Source: Prevotella vespertina
GTDB taxonomy: Bacteria; Bacteroidota; Bacteroidia; Bacteroidales; Bacteroidaceae
DNA: 64,000 nt
Assembly: GCF_009728485.1 (NCBI RefSeq)
Contig: NZ_VVIQ01000010.1
Coordinates: 31,729 to 95,728, forward strand
Direction of reading: 5' to 3'
Shown: one piece after another, positions 43,236-52,441 of the stretch
Layout: each line of letters opens with the position of its first letter
How positions within the stretch are numbered: position 1 is the first letter of the stretch
Position numbers and translations under genes: made by a program
Notes under the pieces: model-generated
Told to the model about the DNA's origin: nothing
The model's input: only the letters and a program-made list of their open reading frames with translations
Databases searched by the model: none

Positions 43236-44177
43236 ATGATTTCAGAACGTGACAACATAAAAACGAATAGTCTATCTGCATGGATTCTAGCAGCTCGTCC
43301 AAAGACATTGACGGGTGCGATTGTCCCTGTAATGATAGGAACGGCATGGGCTTGGAAGATGGGTGGAGCTGAAAACTTCCGTTTCTTCCCTGCCCTACTC
43401 TGTTTCCTTTTTGCCTTTTTAATGCAGATTGACTCTAATTTCATCAATGATTATTTCGATTGCGTAAAGGGAAGTGACGACAAAGAGACGCGCCTTGGTC
43501 CTAAACGTGCCTGTACGGAAGGATGGATTACACTGCCAGCTATGCGCAAAGGATTGGTCATTACCTCTCTGCTCGCTAGTCTCGTTGGACTTCCTCTCGT
43601 ATTTTATGGCGGATGGCAAATGGTACTTGTTGGTGCAGCCTGCGTACTTTTCGCCTTCTTATACACCACCTTTTTTTCCTATCTAGGCTTGGGTGATGTA
43701 CTTGTATTGGTTTTTTTCGGTATCATTCCAGTTACCTTTACCACTTACGTTATCCTTTCATCCACGTTACAAGGCATTTATCCTGAGGTAATTATGACAA
43801 GCATTGCGTGCGGATTGGTTATTGATACGCTCCTAATTGTCAATAATTATCGGGATAGAGACAACGACAAAAAGAGCGGAAAGATGACTCTAATTGTGAG
43901 AATCGGAGCAAGGAAAGCAGAAAAACTCTATAACTTTTTAGGTTTACTCGCCATCATTTTCACCATACAAGGACGCTTCAACCCCGATAACAATGGGTGG
44001 AAAGCTTACGTAATTCCGCTGATTATCTATATCCCTTATATCTTCTTGCACACCAAAACACAGCGGTATATGGTGCAAATCAAGCAAGGGCGGGAACTAA
44101 ATAAGGTGCTGGCTCTCACGGCTCGGAATATCCTTATCTATGGAATACTAACCACAATCGTGGTGCTTATTTCATAA
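43236..44177 (+). CDS. menA: 1,4-dihydroxy-2-naphthoate octaprenyltransferase
   Basis: A 313-residue UbiA-superfamily membrane enzyme that attaches the polyprenyl chain to dihydroxynaphthoate in menaquinone synthesis. The two aspartate-rich motifs are visible, NDYFDCVKGSDD (about 75) and NNYRDRDNDKKSGK (about 205), with eight to nine membrane segments. SLSAWILAARPKTLTGAIVPV is the typical N-terminus. It lies 36 bp after the putative porin gene. Menaquinone fits an anaerobe using fumarate reduction, in line with the fumarase at 61780. Confidence 0.95.
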   Translation: MISERDNIKTNSLSAWILAARPKTLTGAIVPVMIGTAWAWKMGGAENFRFFPALLCFLFAFLMQIDSNFINDYFDCVKGSDDKETRLGPKRACTEGWITLPAMRKGLVITSLLASLVGLPLVFYGGWQMVLVGAACVLFAFLYTTFFSYLGLGDVLVLVFFGIIPVTFTTYVILSSTLQGIYPEVIMTSIACGLVIDTLLIVNNYRDRDNDKKSGKMTLIVRIGARKAEKLYNFLGLLAIIFTIQGRFNPDNNGWKAYVIPLIIYIPYIFLHTKTQRYMVQIKQGRELNKVLALTARNILIYGILTTIVVLIS

Positions 44178-44251
44178 TATTGCATCAGCCCGAGAGTCGT
44201 TTTCCCTCAATCTCACCCCATTTCTTCATTTTTTAAATACAAACAATTCCC

Positions 44252-44887
44252 ATGCAACAGCCCAATCTCGAAATAATGACATTTGTGGAACAGCAGATTC
44301 TACCCCGTTACAACGCTTTCGGAAGGAGTCATGGACTCGGACACGTGCAGCGAGTGATCAAAAACTCACTAGCATTAGCCGCCGCAACAGGCGCCGATGT
44401 CAACATGGTGTATGTCATTGCTGCCTATCACGACCTAGGAATGGAGGGACCTCGTGCTATCCATCACATCACAAGCGGTAAGATTCTTATGGCAGATGGA
44501 AGACTCAAAAAGTGGTTTTCACCCGAGCAATTAAAGATAATGAAGGAAGCGGTTGAGGATCATCGTGCCAGTTGTTCACGCACGCCTAGGAGCATTTACG
44601 GAAAAATTGTGGCTGAAGCTGATCGAGATTTAGAGCCAGAAATCGTATTCTCACGTGCCATTCTCTACGGAATTGAGAATTATCCTGAGAAGAATGAGGA
44701 ACAAATGTGGGAACGATTCCGCGATCACATGAAGGAAAAGTATAGTCGGACGGGCTATCTCAAACTATGGATTCCAGTTTCACCGAATGCTAAGAACTTA
44801 GAAATCATACGCAAAACCATTGAAAATGAGACTCTATTGCGTGATGTTTTCAATAAGATTTATCCACAGTTATTAGCCAAAAATTAA
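44252..44887 (+). CDS. HD-domain metal-dependent phosphohydrolase
   Basis: A 211-residue HD-superfamily protein. It has His in RSHGLGHVQRV (about 31), the HD pair in AAYHDLGMEG (about 66), and later metal-ligand positions EDHRAS (about 107) and EADRDLEPE (about 127). Such enzymes hydrolyse phosphate esters of nucleotides or related compounds. The substrate cannot be told from sequence. It is followed 23 bp later by a nucleoside deaminase, which suggests a nucleotide-salvage pair. Confidence 0.82.
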   Translation: MQQPNLEIMTFVEQQILPRYNAFGRSHGLGHVQRVIKNSLALAAATGADVNMVYVIAAYHDLGMEGPRAIHHITSGKILMADGRLKKWFSPEQLKIMKEAVEDHRASCSRTPRSIYGKIVAEADRDLEPEIVFSRAILYGIENYPEKNEEQMWERFRDHMKEKYSRTGYLKLWIPVSPNAKNLEIIRKTIENETLLRDVFNKIYPQLLAKN

Positions 44888-44910
44888 GTAATTACAAGGT
44901 CAGAAATACG

Positions 44911-45378
44911 ATGACAAAAGAAGAATTAATGCGGAAGGCTATAGAGCTTTCCATCGAAAGTGTGCACAATGGTGGTGGTCCCTTTGGCGCTGTCATTGCA
45001 CGTGAAGGTGAGATTATAGCAGAAGGAAGTAATGGCGTCACGATTTATAACGATCCAACGGCACATGCCGAAGTAACGGCTATCCGAAAAGCTTGCGAGA
45101 AATTGGGCACTTTCGACCTCACAGGATGCGAAATTTACACCTCCTGCGAGCCATGCCCTATGTGCCTCGGTGCAATTTATTGGGCACATTTGGATAAAAT
45201 CTACTATGCAAATGACCGAAAAGATGCTGCCGATATAGGTTTTGATGACGATTTTATCTATCAAGAGATAGAAGTAAAACCACAATATCGCAAGAAGCCT
45301 TCAGAGATTTTGATGCGTGAGGAAGGGCTCGAGGCATTCCGAATTTGGAATAAAAAGACGGATAAAATTGAATATTAA
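44911..45378 (+). CDS. Guanine/nucleoside deaminase (cytidine-deaminase fold)
   Basis: A 155-residue zinc deaminase with HAEVTAIRKA (zinc His and catalytic Glu, about residues 51-53) and SCEPCPMCLGAIYWAHLDKIYYAN (zinc cysteines, about 80-83). The early GGGPFGAVIAREGEIIAEGSN and the late KDAADIGFDDDFIY segment resemble Bacillus-type guanine deaminase (GuaD) more than the tRNA deaminase TadA. It probably makes xanthine from guanine. A strong terminator at 45441 ends this transcription unit. Confidence 0.88.
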   Translation: MTKEELMRKAIELSIESVHNGGGPFGAVIAREGEIIAEGSNGVTIYNDPTAHAEVTAIRKACEKLGTFDLTGCEIYTSCEPCPMCLGAIYWAHLDKIYYANDRKDAADIGFDDDFIYQEIEVKPQYRKKPSEILMREEGLEAFRIWNKKTDKIEY

Positions 45379-45440
45379 AATACCATTCCAAAGATTTCGA
45401 TAGGTCTATTTCGTCAGAAAGAGATAGGCAAAAGGATAGA

Positions 45441-45480
45441 AAAGGAGGTTATGACAGACTGTTCATAACCTCCTTATTAT
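45441..45480 (+). terminator. Terminator after the deaminase gene
   Basis: Perfect 13-bp stem AAGGAGGTTATGA/TCATAACCTCCTT (45442-45454, 45463-45475), with an A/T-rich tail on both sides. Confidence 0.88.
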
Positions 45481-45548
45481 TAGAATATACTTTACAAACG
45501 AAATTTTCAATCTAGCGATTTAAATCGAAGAAATATCCCTTAAAATAG

Positions 45549-45672
45549 AACGTATATACGTTTTGAGTAAAACGTATATACGTTTTTGGTAAAATGTATA
45601 TAGGTTTTTGGTAAAATGTATATACTTTTTTATGAAAAAGTAGGTACATTTTGCTAAAAAAGTATAATATTT
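45549..45672. repeat. 22-bp-period array of six units (AACGTATATACGTT)
   Basis: Units begin at 45549, 45571, 45593, 45615, 45637 and 45659, always 22 bp apart. The first two are perfect palindromes AACGTATATACGTT; later ones decay stepwise (AATGTATATAGGTT, AATGTATATACTTT, AAAGTAGGTACATT, AAAGTATAATATTT). The 45379-45997 spacer also holds a GGACAGACG/CGTCTGTCC hairpin (45864-45885) and no gene. Confidence 0.92.
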
Positions 45673-45863
45673 ATGAGTAAATAGCAGGTTCGATTTCTAT
45701 AAAACACTGGTTATCAACATCTTACAGGAGTATACTAAAAAGCTCTCATAATTCGTGTATTTGAGTACAACTCTTATACTCGTCGAAAATAACGCAATTA
45801 CAAGCTCGGAATTAGCAATATTCTATTACAAATTAAAGAAGCTAACAATCCCCCTTAATGTAG

Positions 45864-45885
45864 GGACAGACGCCCTCGTCTGTCC
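45864..45885. repeat. Hairpin repeat GGACAGACG-ccct-CGTCTGTCC
   Basis: Perfect 9-bp arms and a 4-nt loop, of a type commonly dispersed in Bacteroidales intergenic DNA. Confidence 0.75.
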
Positions 45886-45956
45886 GCACAAATAAATTAT
45901 AAAGAGCAAGCGTTCACTTCTCTCTACACCTCTTTAATTCATCTGCTAAGGCTACA

Positions 45957-45991
45957 AAAATAAAAAGATGTGCCTTCCGAAGCACATCTTT
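45957..45991 (-). terminator. Terminator of the udk transcript
   Basis: Minus strand: AAAGATGTGC/GCACATCTTT stem (45964-45973, 45982-45991), followed by TTTTATTTTT. Confidence 0.88.
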
Positions 45992-45997
45992 ATCAAT

Positions 45998-46624
45998 TTA
46001 TTTCTTTGGCATCAACCCTTCAATATACCTGCAAAGGATGTTGATTCCCTTCACATTCTCACCACCTTGTGGGATAATCAAATCAGCATAACGCTTTGTT
46101 GGCTCAATAAACTGCTCGTGCATGGGTTTAAGCACCTCCAAATAACGGTCAACAACCATAGAAACAGTACGACCACGATCGATAGTATCACGCTGAATAT
46201 TACGAATTAAACGCTCGTCAGAGTCACAATCAACAAAGATTTTGAGGTCCATCATCTCTCTCAACTTCCTGTTACTCAGTGCCATAATACCCTCAACGAT
46301 AATAACAGGTTTGGGTTCTACATGGATGGTTTCAGGCAAACGATTGCTAAGAATGTAGCTATAGGTGGGTTGTTCAACCGCTTTTCCCTCACGCAATTCA
46401 TTCACATGCTTAATCAATAGCTTCCAATCGAACGCATCAGGATGGTCAAAATTGATGGCTTTTCGCTCCTCATCGGTAAGCCCCGTCGTGTCATTATAAT
46501 AAGAGTCCAAGGGAACGACAGCAACATAATGAGGCGGAAGGCTCTCAACAATTTTCTTAACAACAGTAGTCTTTCCCGAGCCAGTACCCCCAGCAATGCC
46601 AATGATTGTAATCTTATCTTTCAT
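45998..46624 (-). CDS. udk: Uridine kinase
   Basis: A 208-residue kinase that phosphorylates uridine and cytidine in pyrimidine salvage. It has the P-loop GGTGSGKTT (12-20), VPLDSYYND, the substrate region FDHPDAFDW, and the lid residues RLIRNIQRDTIDRGR. I chose ATG 46624 (MKDKITIIGIAGGTG) because it gives the family N-terminus. The frame also has ATG 46669, overlapping the preceding UDG-family gene's stop by 8 bp, which would add 15 residues. Either way the two genes are transcriptionally linked. Confidence 0.93.
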   Translation of the reverse strand: MKDKITIIGIAGGTGSGKTTVVKKIVESLPPHYVAVVPLDSYYNDTTGLTDEERKAINFDHPDAFDWKLLIKHVNELREGKAVEQPTYSYILSNRLPETIHVEPKPVIIVEGIMALSNRKLREMMDLKIFVDCDSDERLIRNIQRDTIDRGRTVSMVVDRYLEVLKPMHEQFIEPTKRYADLIIPQGGENVKGINILCRYIEGLMPKK

Positions 46625-46661
46625 CTTTTTTGATTTTATTTCCTTTTTTATTATCGGATTA

Positions 46662-47249
46662 TCATTCATCGAATAATCCTATGTCCTTCAACATCTGTAC
46701 ATAATATTCAGACTTCTTCTCGACTTTCATCGGATAGGCGCGACTACTACTGGGTTCGCGATAGAGTTTGAGGGTTCGCCCTTCGAATGAAAACTCCTTA
46801 TAGTCGCCCATCTTCATCTTACGAGCATCTATTTGATAATGATCTGTAAACACCTTTGTAGCTAATTGTCCTGCTGCCAATACTGCTTTACACTCTGGAA
46901 GGACTCGAAGCATACCATCAAGGTCGGCTGGTTCAACAATCTCCAAGTCCTTATCAGCCGCAGTCCCAGTCGTTCTTCGGATGCGTAATGCAGTATCGAA
47001 GATAGCAATTCCTTTTTCTTTCAGAAAGGCTTTCAGTAGTTCTAGCTTGTAAGTTTTGTTTTCCTCATCTACAAAATACTGCTTATCACCAAAGAATATA
47101 TAACCAAATATGCGCCACATATCATTTGTGTAATTAGGATAATACCATTCCATACACCACCGCTTGGGGGCTGGTGGGAAGGTTCCTAACAATAATAACT
47201 TCGCATTACTCGGTAACCATGGCTCAAAAGGATGAGTTTCAATTTCCAT
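46662..47249 (-). CDS. Uracil-DNA glycosylase family protein
   Basis: A 195-residue protein of the Bacteroidales UDG-family group. It has ETHPFEPWLPSNAKLLLLGTFPP (motif 1 region, about 3-26), WYYPNYTNDMWRIFG, the central EVVEPADLDGMLRVLPECKAVLAAGQLAT and the C-terminal YREPSSSRAYPM loop at the place of the HPSP motif. It probably removes a damaged or mismatched base. It lies upstream of udk on the same strand with overlapping or nearly overlapping ends. A 9-bp tandem array (47264-47317) sits just before its start. Confidence 0.82.
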   Translation of the reverse strand: MEIETHPFEPWLPSNAKLLLLGTFPPAPKRWCMEWYYPNYTNDMWRIFGYIFFGDKQYFVDEENKTYKLELLKAFLKEKGIAIFDTALRIRRTTGTAADKDLEIVEPADLDGMLRVLPECKAVLAAGQLATKVFTDHYQIDARKMKMGDYKEFSFEGRTLKLYREPSSSRAYPMKVEKKSEYYVQMLKDIGLFDE

Positions 47250-47263
47250 TGTCTTATTATTAT

Positions 47264-47317
47264 CAAATTAGACTAATTTGCCTAATTAGCCCTATTTGCC
47301 TAATTAGGCTAATAACC
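47264..47317. repeat. 9-bp tandem array (CTAATTAGC type)
   Basis: Six consecutive nonamers: CAAATTAGA, CTAATTTGC, CTAATTAGC, CCTATTTGC, CTAATTAGG, CTAATAACC. A related 9-bp array lies at 56738-56829. Confidence 0.88.
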
Positions 47318-47322
47318 CTCTA

Positions 47323-48369
47323 CTACTGCTGCTGCTTAACAAAATAAGTTACCACTGGCAAGTGATCAGAATAACCATCCGACCAAACACCACCAGCCGT
47401 AGTACGCTTTGTATTTCCTTTATATTTACCAGTCTCTTGGAAGAGATAATCCCGACGGAAGATCTGATTCTTCCAGAATTTCAACTGAGAGAAATCCTTT
47501 TTACCATCCTTATTTAATAGATTCGGCGTCATGATAATCTGATCAAAGAGATTCCATTTACCTTGATATTGTAAGGTTCCAGTTCCCTCCTTTACTAAGA
47601 GATTGTACCATGGATTATACATATCATCAGCACCGACCTCATTAATTTCAGCTTTCGCAGATAGACACTCATGGATACTCTTATTCGTTGGATCATCATT
47701 CATATCACCCATTACTAATACTTTTACCTGTGGATCATCAAGAAGTAATGAATCTTTCAAAGCTTTCACCTGCTTCGCACCTAATTCTCGATAATAAGAA
47801 CCAGCCCCACGACTAGGAAGGTGACAAACGACAACCGTCAAATGTTCACCAGCTAAGGTTCCACTAACCGTAAGGAATCCACGGGTTGCACGTGTACTAT
47901 CCTGCGGAAGATCATAAACGTATGGAACTAACTTTGTGTTGCGAATAGTAAAAAGATTAGGATTATAAATCAAAGCGCAATCAATGCCACGATGATCAGG
48001 ACCTTCTATATGCACAAACTTATAACCACGAGCAGCCAAAGCAGGCTGAGCTACTAAATCACGCATGACATGTTCATTCTCAATCTCAGCCAATCCAATC
48101 ACAGCACAACCAACATTCGGTAAAACATCCGTACCCATCTCTGATAATACAGTTGACATGTTATGCAACTTATGGCTATATTTCATTTCATTCCAATGAT
48201 AACTACCATTCGGTGTGAAATCATAATCATTCTTTCCTTCATCATGGGTATAATCAAAAAGATTCTCTTGATTATAAAAACCAACGGCATAAACAGAAAA
48301 CTTCTTCTGTGCAGAAGTAGAAATACCAAAGAAAATGGTACCAATAAGAGCAAATAGTAACTTTCTCAT
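47323..48369 (-). CDS. Secreted endonuclease/exonuclease/phosphatase-family protein
   Basis: A 348-residue protein with a signal peptide (MRKLLFALIGTIFFGISTSAQ) and the EEP (DNase I-like) fold signatures: FYNQENLFDYTHDEG, GLAEIENEHV (metal Glu), GPDHRGIDCALIYN, CHLPSRGAG, GDMNDDPTNKS and the final SDHLPVVTYF. It presumably cleaves nucleic acids or phosphodiesters outside the inner membrane. I chose ATG 48369 for the signal peptide; the frame runs on to 48477. It is divergent from the TonB-type outer-membrane gene 210 bp away, suggesting a shared role in nutrient nucleic-acid use. Confidence 0.85.
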   Translation of the reverse strand: MRKLLFALIGTIFFGISTSAQKKFSVYAVGFYNQENLFDYTHDEGKNDYDFTPNGSYHWNEMKYSHKLHNMSTVLSEMGTDVLPNVGCAVIGLAEIENEHVMRDLVAQPALAARGYKFVHIEGPDHRGIDCALIYNPNLFTIRNTKLVPYVYDLPQDSTRATRGFLTVSGTLAGEHLTVVVCHLPSRGAGSYYRELGAKQVKALKDSLLLDDPQVKVLVMGDMNDDPTNKSIHECLSAKAEINEVGADDMYNPWYNLLVKEGTGTLQYQGKWNLFDQIIMTPNLLNKDGKKDFSQLKFWKNQIFRRDYLFQETGKYKGNTKRTTAGGVWSDGYSDHLPVVTYFVKQQQ

Positions 48370-48578
48370 TATTATTAAATGTTGTTGTTTGTTATCAGCA
48401 GTACACAACCCTGTTCCATAACTAATCAATAAGAGACAGGGAATTACTTTTGCAAATGTCGTTAATTTATCCGACATATAGGCATGATTCCCGAAAAATT
48501 AATCAAAAAGCCTTTCCTTTTTAAAATTTATTTCGTTACTTTGCACACTAAATATAACATATTTTAATGTAATCAACT

Positions 48579-51158
48579 ATGCAGAAAAAGCTGACACTTG
48601 CTGTTTTAGCCTTTTGCAGTTCATCCGTTATGGTGGCACAAAATACCAAAACAGAGATGAACCAGCAGGAGCAAACAGCCAACGCTATGGACGAATCGGC
48701 GTTTACATTCACTGAAGCGCAATTAGGTGAAGACAATGACATGAACGACAATGTCACAATTCTTAACTCAAATAGTAATGTTTATGCTTCTCAAGTAGGT
48801 TTCTTATACTCTCCGATGCGCTTCCGTTATCGTGCATTGAGCCAGAAGTATAACGACATCTACATCAATGGAGCACCGATGAATGACATGGAAAGTGGAC
48901 AGTTCCGCTACTCGATGATTGGTGGTCTTAATCAACAAACACGTAATGTTGACTTTGCCCTACCTTTTGAGAGTAATAATTTCTCAATGACAGGACTAGC
49001 AGGAAGTAACAACTATGATTTCCGTGCAGGATCTATGGCTGCTGGGAATCGTATTACTCTCTCTGCTGCTAACCGCAATTACACCCTCCGTGGTATGTAC
49101 AACTATGCTTCTGGATTCAATGCTAAAGGATGGGCTATCGCAGCAAGTGTTGCTTATCGTTGGGCAAATCGTGGTTATGTTGAAGGTACATTCTATAACT
49201 CATTATCTTATTTCTTCGGTGTTCAGAAGAAATGGAATAATGGTCATTCATTAGCATTATCTACATGGGGTAATCCTACCGAGCGTGCTTCTCAAGGCGC
49301 AAGTACTGATGAAGCATATTGGCTTGCTAATGATTATCAATATAATCCTTATTGGGGTTATCAAGAAGGGCGCAAGCGTAACAGCCGTGTTGTAAACGAT
49401 TTCGCACCTTCTGCTATCCTTACTTGGGATTGGGACATTAATAAGAAGATGAAACTCACAACGAGTCTCTTCGCTAAGTACTCAATGTATAAGAGTACAA
49501 AGCTAAATTACAACAATAGTGACAACCCACAGCCAGATTATTGGAAGAACCTTCCAAGTAGTTACTTTGATGTATGGAATGAGAGCGATGTGCGCTATCG
49601 TACATCACAGGCATACGCTGATTGGAAGACTGCTGTTGCATGGTGGGGCAATAAGGAGAATCGTCAGATTCAATGGGATCGTCTTTACTATGCAAACCAT
49701 CAAGCTGCTATTAACGGACAAGATGCGCTCTATTATCTACAAGCAAAGCACATTGATAATCTGACAACATCCCTTTCTTCAACACTCACAAACCATATTG
49801 CTAAGAATAAGGTTTTAAATGTTGGATTCTCACTTGGTCAGAACTTTGCTCGTCATTATCAGACAATGGAAGACCTATTAGGTGCTAAGAGTTTCCATAA
49901 CGTGAACACTTACGCTATCGGAACATACGCAGCTAATGATCCTCGTATCCAATACGACCTCAACACAATGGGAACAAGAGGCTTGGGCAGTCTTGTTTAT
50001 GAAGGCGATAAGTTTGGTTATGACTATAACATCAACGTACGTCGTGGTCAACTATGGGCTAGTTACAATGAAACTCTCGGCAAACTAAATTATATGGTAG
50101 TTGGGCGATTAGCTTATGACAACATGTATCGTACTGGTCATATGCGCAATGGTATGTTTGCAGATAACTCATATGGTAAGAGCAAACATGCAGACTTCGT
50201 TTCTGGTGGATTAAAGTCTAGTGCTACACTTACTCTTGGTGGTGGGAATGCACTTTCTCTCGGCTTAGGCTATGAACATAGAGCACCAAATGCAAGCAAT
50301 GCTTTTGCCTCTCCAGAAATGAACAACGACTTTATTCTCAATCTTCATAACGAGCGAATCTTCTCAAGCGAATTAAGTTATCAGTATTCTGGTAGCTGGT
50401 TGCATGCAAATCTTAGCGGTTATTATAACCACATGACACATGTAACAGAATGGCAAAACTTCTACTTTGACGATGCTAACTCATTTACTTATGTTAGCAT
50501 GACTAACATAAAGAAAAATTATTATGGTGTTGAGTTAGGACTCGACTTTAAGATTAATAGCTTCTTAAACTTTAAGGCACTTGGAACATGGAGCGAGGCT
50601 AAAAACACCAATAATGCTGATGCTATTTACATGAACTCTACAAAGAGTACATATAATAAGGATGTTGTTTACAACAAGGGTATGCACGAGGCAAACACTC
50701 CTCTGAGTGTATATAGTGGTATCCTTAGCTTCCACAAGGCAGGTTGGTTCATCGACTTGAGTGGCAACTACTATGATAGAATCTATCTCTCATACGCTCC
50801 TAGTCTCAGTTATGGTAGCACACTTCGCACAATGGGTACAGCTCTTGGTGGTATGGATGCTGATGGTAACTATACTCCATACGCACAAAGTGAGGGTAAA
50901 GGCGGATTCATGCTCGATGCATCTATTGGTAAGAGCATCTATTTGCCACATGGTAGCCTATCTATCAATTTGATGATTACAAACCTCCTCAACAACCAAA
51001 AGATTGTTAGTGGTGGTTATGAGCAGAGCCGCAGTAACTATACAATCAATAGAGCTACTGGCGCTACAACAACACGTGCTTACGACTTCTATCGCAATCC
51101 AAAGAAATACTATGTAAATGGTATCAATGGTATGTTGAACGTTGCATATAAATTCTAA
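48579..51158 (+). CDS. TonB-dependent receptor-like outer-membrane protein
   Basis: An 859-residue protein with a signal peptide (MQKKLTLAVLAFCSSSVMVAQ). A reduced plug domain follows (about 60-130: YASQVGFLYSPMRFRYRAL, YNDIYINGAPMNDMESG, FRYSMIGGLN), then a barrel of alternating aromatic strands to a C-terminal MLNVAYKF strand. It lacks the carboxypeptidase-like domain of SusC proteins. Two lipoprotein genes follow, 21 and 23 bp apart, so the three form an operon resembling a SusC/SusD-like uptake unit. A -7-like TTACTTTG lies at 48536-48543. The ligand is unknown; neighbouring nucleases point to nucleic acid. Confidence 0.85.
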   Translation: MQKKLTLAVLAFCSSSVMVAQNTKTEMNQQEQTANAMDESAFTFTEAQLGEDNDMNDNVTILNSNSNVYASQVGFLYSPMRFRYRALSQKYNDIYINGAPMNDMESGQFRYSMIGGLNQQTRNVDFALPFESNNFSMTGLAGSNNYDFRAGSMAAGNRITLSAANRNYTLRGMYNYASGFNAKGWAIAASVAYRWANRGYVEGTFYNSLSYFFGVQKKWNNGHSLALSTWGNPTERASQGASTDEAYWLANDYQYNPYWGYQEGRKRNSRVVNDFAPSAILTWDWDINKKMKLTTSLFAKYSMYKSTKLNYNNSDNPQPDYWKNLPSSYFDVWNESDVRYRTSQAYADWKTAVAWWGNKENRQIQWDRLYYANHQAAINGQDALYYLQAKHIDNLTTSLSSTLTNHIAKNKVLNVGFSLGQNFARHYQTMEDLLGAKSFHNVNTYAIGTYAANDPRIQYDLNTMGTRGLGSLVYEGDKFGYDYNINVRRGQLWASYNETLGKLNYMVVGRLAYDNMYRTGHMRNGMFADNSYGKSKHADFVSGGLKSSATLTLGGGNALSLGLGYEHRAPNASNAFASPEMNNDFILNLHNERIFSSELSYQYSGSWLHANLSGYYNHMTHVTEWQNFYFDDANSFTYVSMTNIKKNYYGVELGLDFKINSFLNFKALGTWSEAKNTNNADAIYMNSTKSTYNKDVVYNKGMHEANTPLSVYSGILSFHKAGWFIDLSGNYYDRIYLSYAPSLSYGSTLRTMGTALGGMDADGNYTPYAQSEGKGGFMLDASIGKSIYLPHGSLSINLMITNLLNNQKIVSGGYEQSRSNYTINRATGATTTRAYDFYRNPKKYYVNGINGMLNVAYKF

Positions 51159-51179
51159 AACTAAAGAATAGGAACAATT

Positions 51180-52418
51180 ATGATGAGATTTAAATATTTA
51201 ATGATGGCAGCTGCCTGCGCTCTCTTTGCGTCTTGTATGAACGATGGTTATACAGAACCTGCAGAGAATGCGCCAGCTCCTTATGGCAATAATGAACTGA
51301 CAGAAACGAATGTCATCACTATTGCACAACTGAAGAATAACTTTGCGACTTATATTTCTACCGACTTCCGAGATGGTCGTAGCTTTGCTAAAGTTGATGA
51401 TGATATTAAGATTAAGGCAATCGTAACCAGTTCTGACGTACAGGGTAACGTTTATCAAGAACTAGCTTTACAGGATGCGACAGGTGCTATCATTGTTAGT
51501 GTAGCACAAGGCGGACTCTATGGAGCATTACCTGTTGGTACTGAGATATTGGTTAGCTTGAAGGATCTTTATGTCGGTAACTATGGTAAACAGGCTCAAA
51601 TCGGTGTACCATCGAAGAATGCTACAGGTGCAGATGTCATTGGTAGAATTGGTCGTGCGACATGGGATCAGCACTACAAGATTCTTTCTACAGGACATAA
51701 AGTTGAGCCTACTCTCTTTGCAACAGGTTCAACTCCTACAACGTGGAATCTTGATACGGACGGAGGTAAGCTCGGTGTAATCCGTAACGTTAGTTTCAAG
51801 AGTAGCAACAACGCAAAGGTGAAAGACACCTTCGCTGATGCGAATGGCGGTGCGGGTAGCGTTAGTTGGACATTGAATGAGCAGGACGGAAGAAAGGTAA
51901 TTGTATATAATAGTAACTTTGCTGACTTTGCGAATGCTAAAGTTCCAACTGGTAAGGTAGACATCACTGGTATCATCAAGCGTTTCAATAACCAGTGGGA
52001 AATCATTATCCGCTCTTTGGACGATATCAAGCCCGCTGAACGCATAGATCCATTTGCAGGACTTCCTGGTACAGGCGATGGTACACAAGCTAACCCAATT
52101 GACGTTACTCGCGCCTTAGCTTACATTGCTTCTGGTCATGCTGATGCTACAGAATACTATATAAAAGGTAAGATTTCCTTAGTCAACAGCGTTGATACTG
52201 GTAATTATGGTAATGCTGAATATTACATATCAAATGACGGCACAACCAACAATCACCTCATGGTATTCCGTGGCTATTGGTTGAATGGTGCTAAGTTCAC
52301 TACCGCAACAGCTCCACAACTTGCTGTTGGAAAGACAGTCGTTATCCTCGGTAAGTTGAAAGACTATAATGGTACGCCAGAGGTTGACCAGCGTAGTAAG
52401 ATTATCTCAATTAATTAA
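51180..52418 (+). CDS. DUF5689 lipoprotein with a C-terminal OB-fold-like domain
   Basis: A 412-residue lipoprotein (signal ending LFASC, Cys19). Residues about 40-260 match DUF5689: TIAQLKNNF, KIKAIVTSSDVQGNVYQELALQDATGAI, VGTEILVSLKDLYVGNYGKQAQIG. Residues about 300-410 form a second domain (EYYIKGKISLVNSVD, ISNDGTTNNHLMVFRGY, VGKTVVILGKLKDYNGTPEV) with the pattern of an OB fold that recurs in the next gene. OB folds bind nucleic acids or sugars. It is anchored at the outer membrane, probably on the surface beside the TonB-type barrel. It is the middle gene of a three-gene operon. Confidence 0.8.
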   Translation: MMRFKYLMMAAACALFASCMNDGYTEPAENAPAPYGNNELTETNVITIAQLKNNFATYISTDFRDGRSFAKVDDDIKIKAIVTSSDVQGNVYQELALQDATGAIIVSVAQGGLYGALPVGTEILVSLKDLYVGNYGKQAQIGVPSKNATGADVIGRIGRATWDQHYKILSTGHKVEPTLFATGSTPTTWNLDTDGGKLGVIRNVSFKSSNNAKVKDTFADANGGAGSVSWTLNEQDGRKVIVYNSNFADFANAKVPTGKVDITGIIKRFNNQWEIIIRSLDDIKPAERIDPFAGLPGTGDGTQANPIDVTRALAYIASGHADATEYYIKGKISLVNSVDTGNYGNAEYYISNDGTTNNHLMVFRGYWLNGAKFTTATAPQLAVGKTVVILGKLKDYNGTPEVDQRSKIISIN

Positions 52419-52441
52419 CAAGTAAAGTAACAATACACAAG

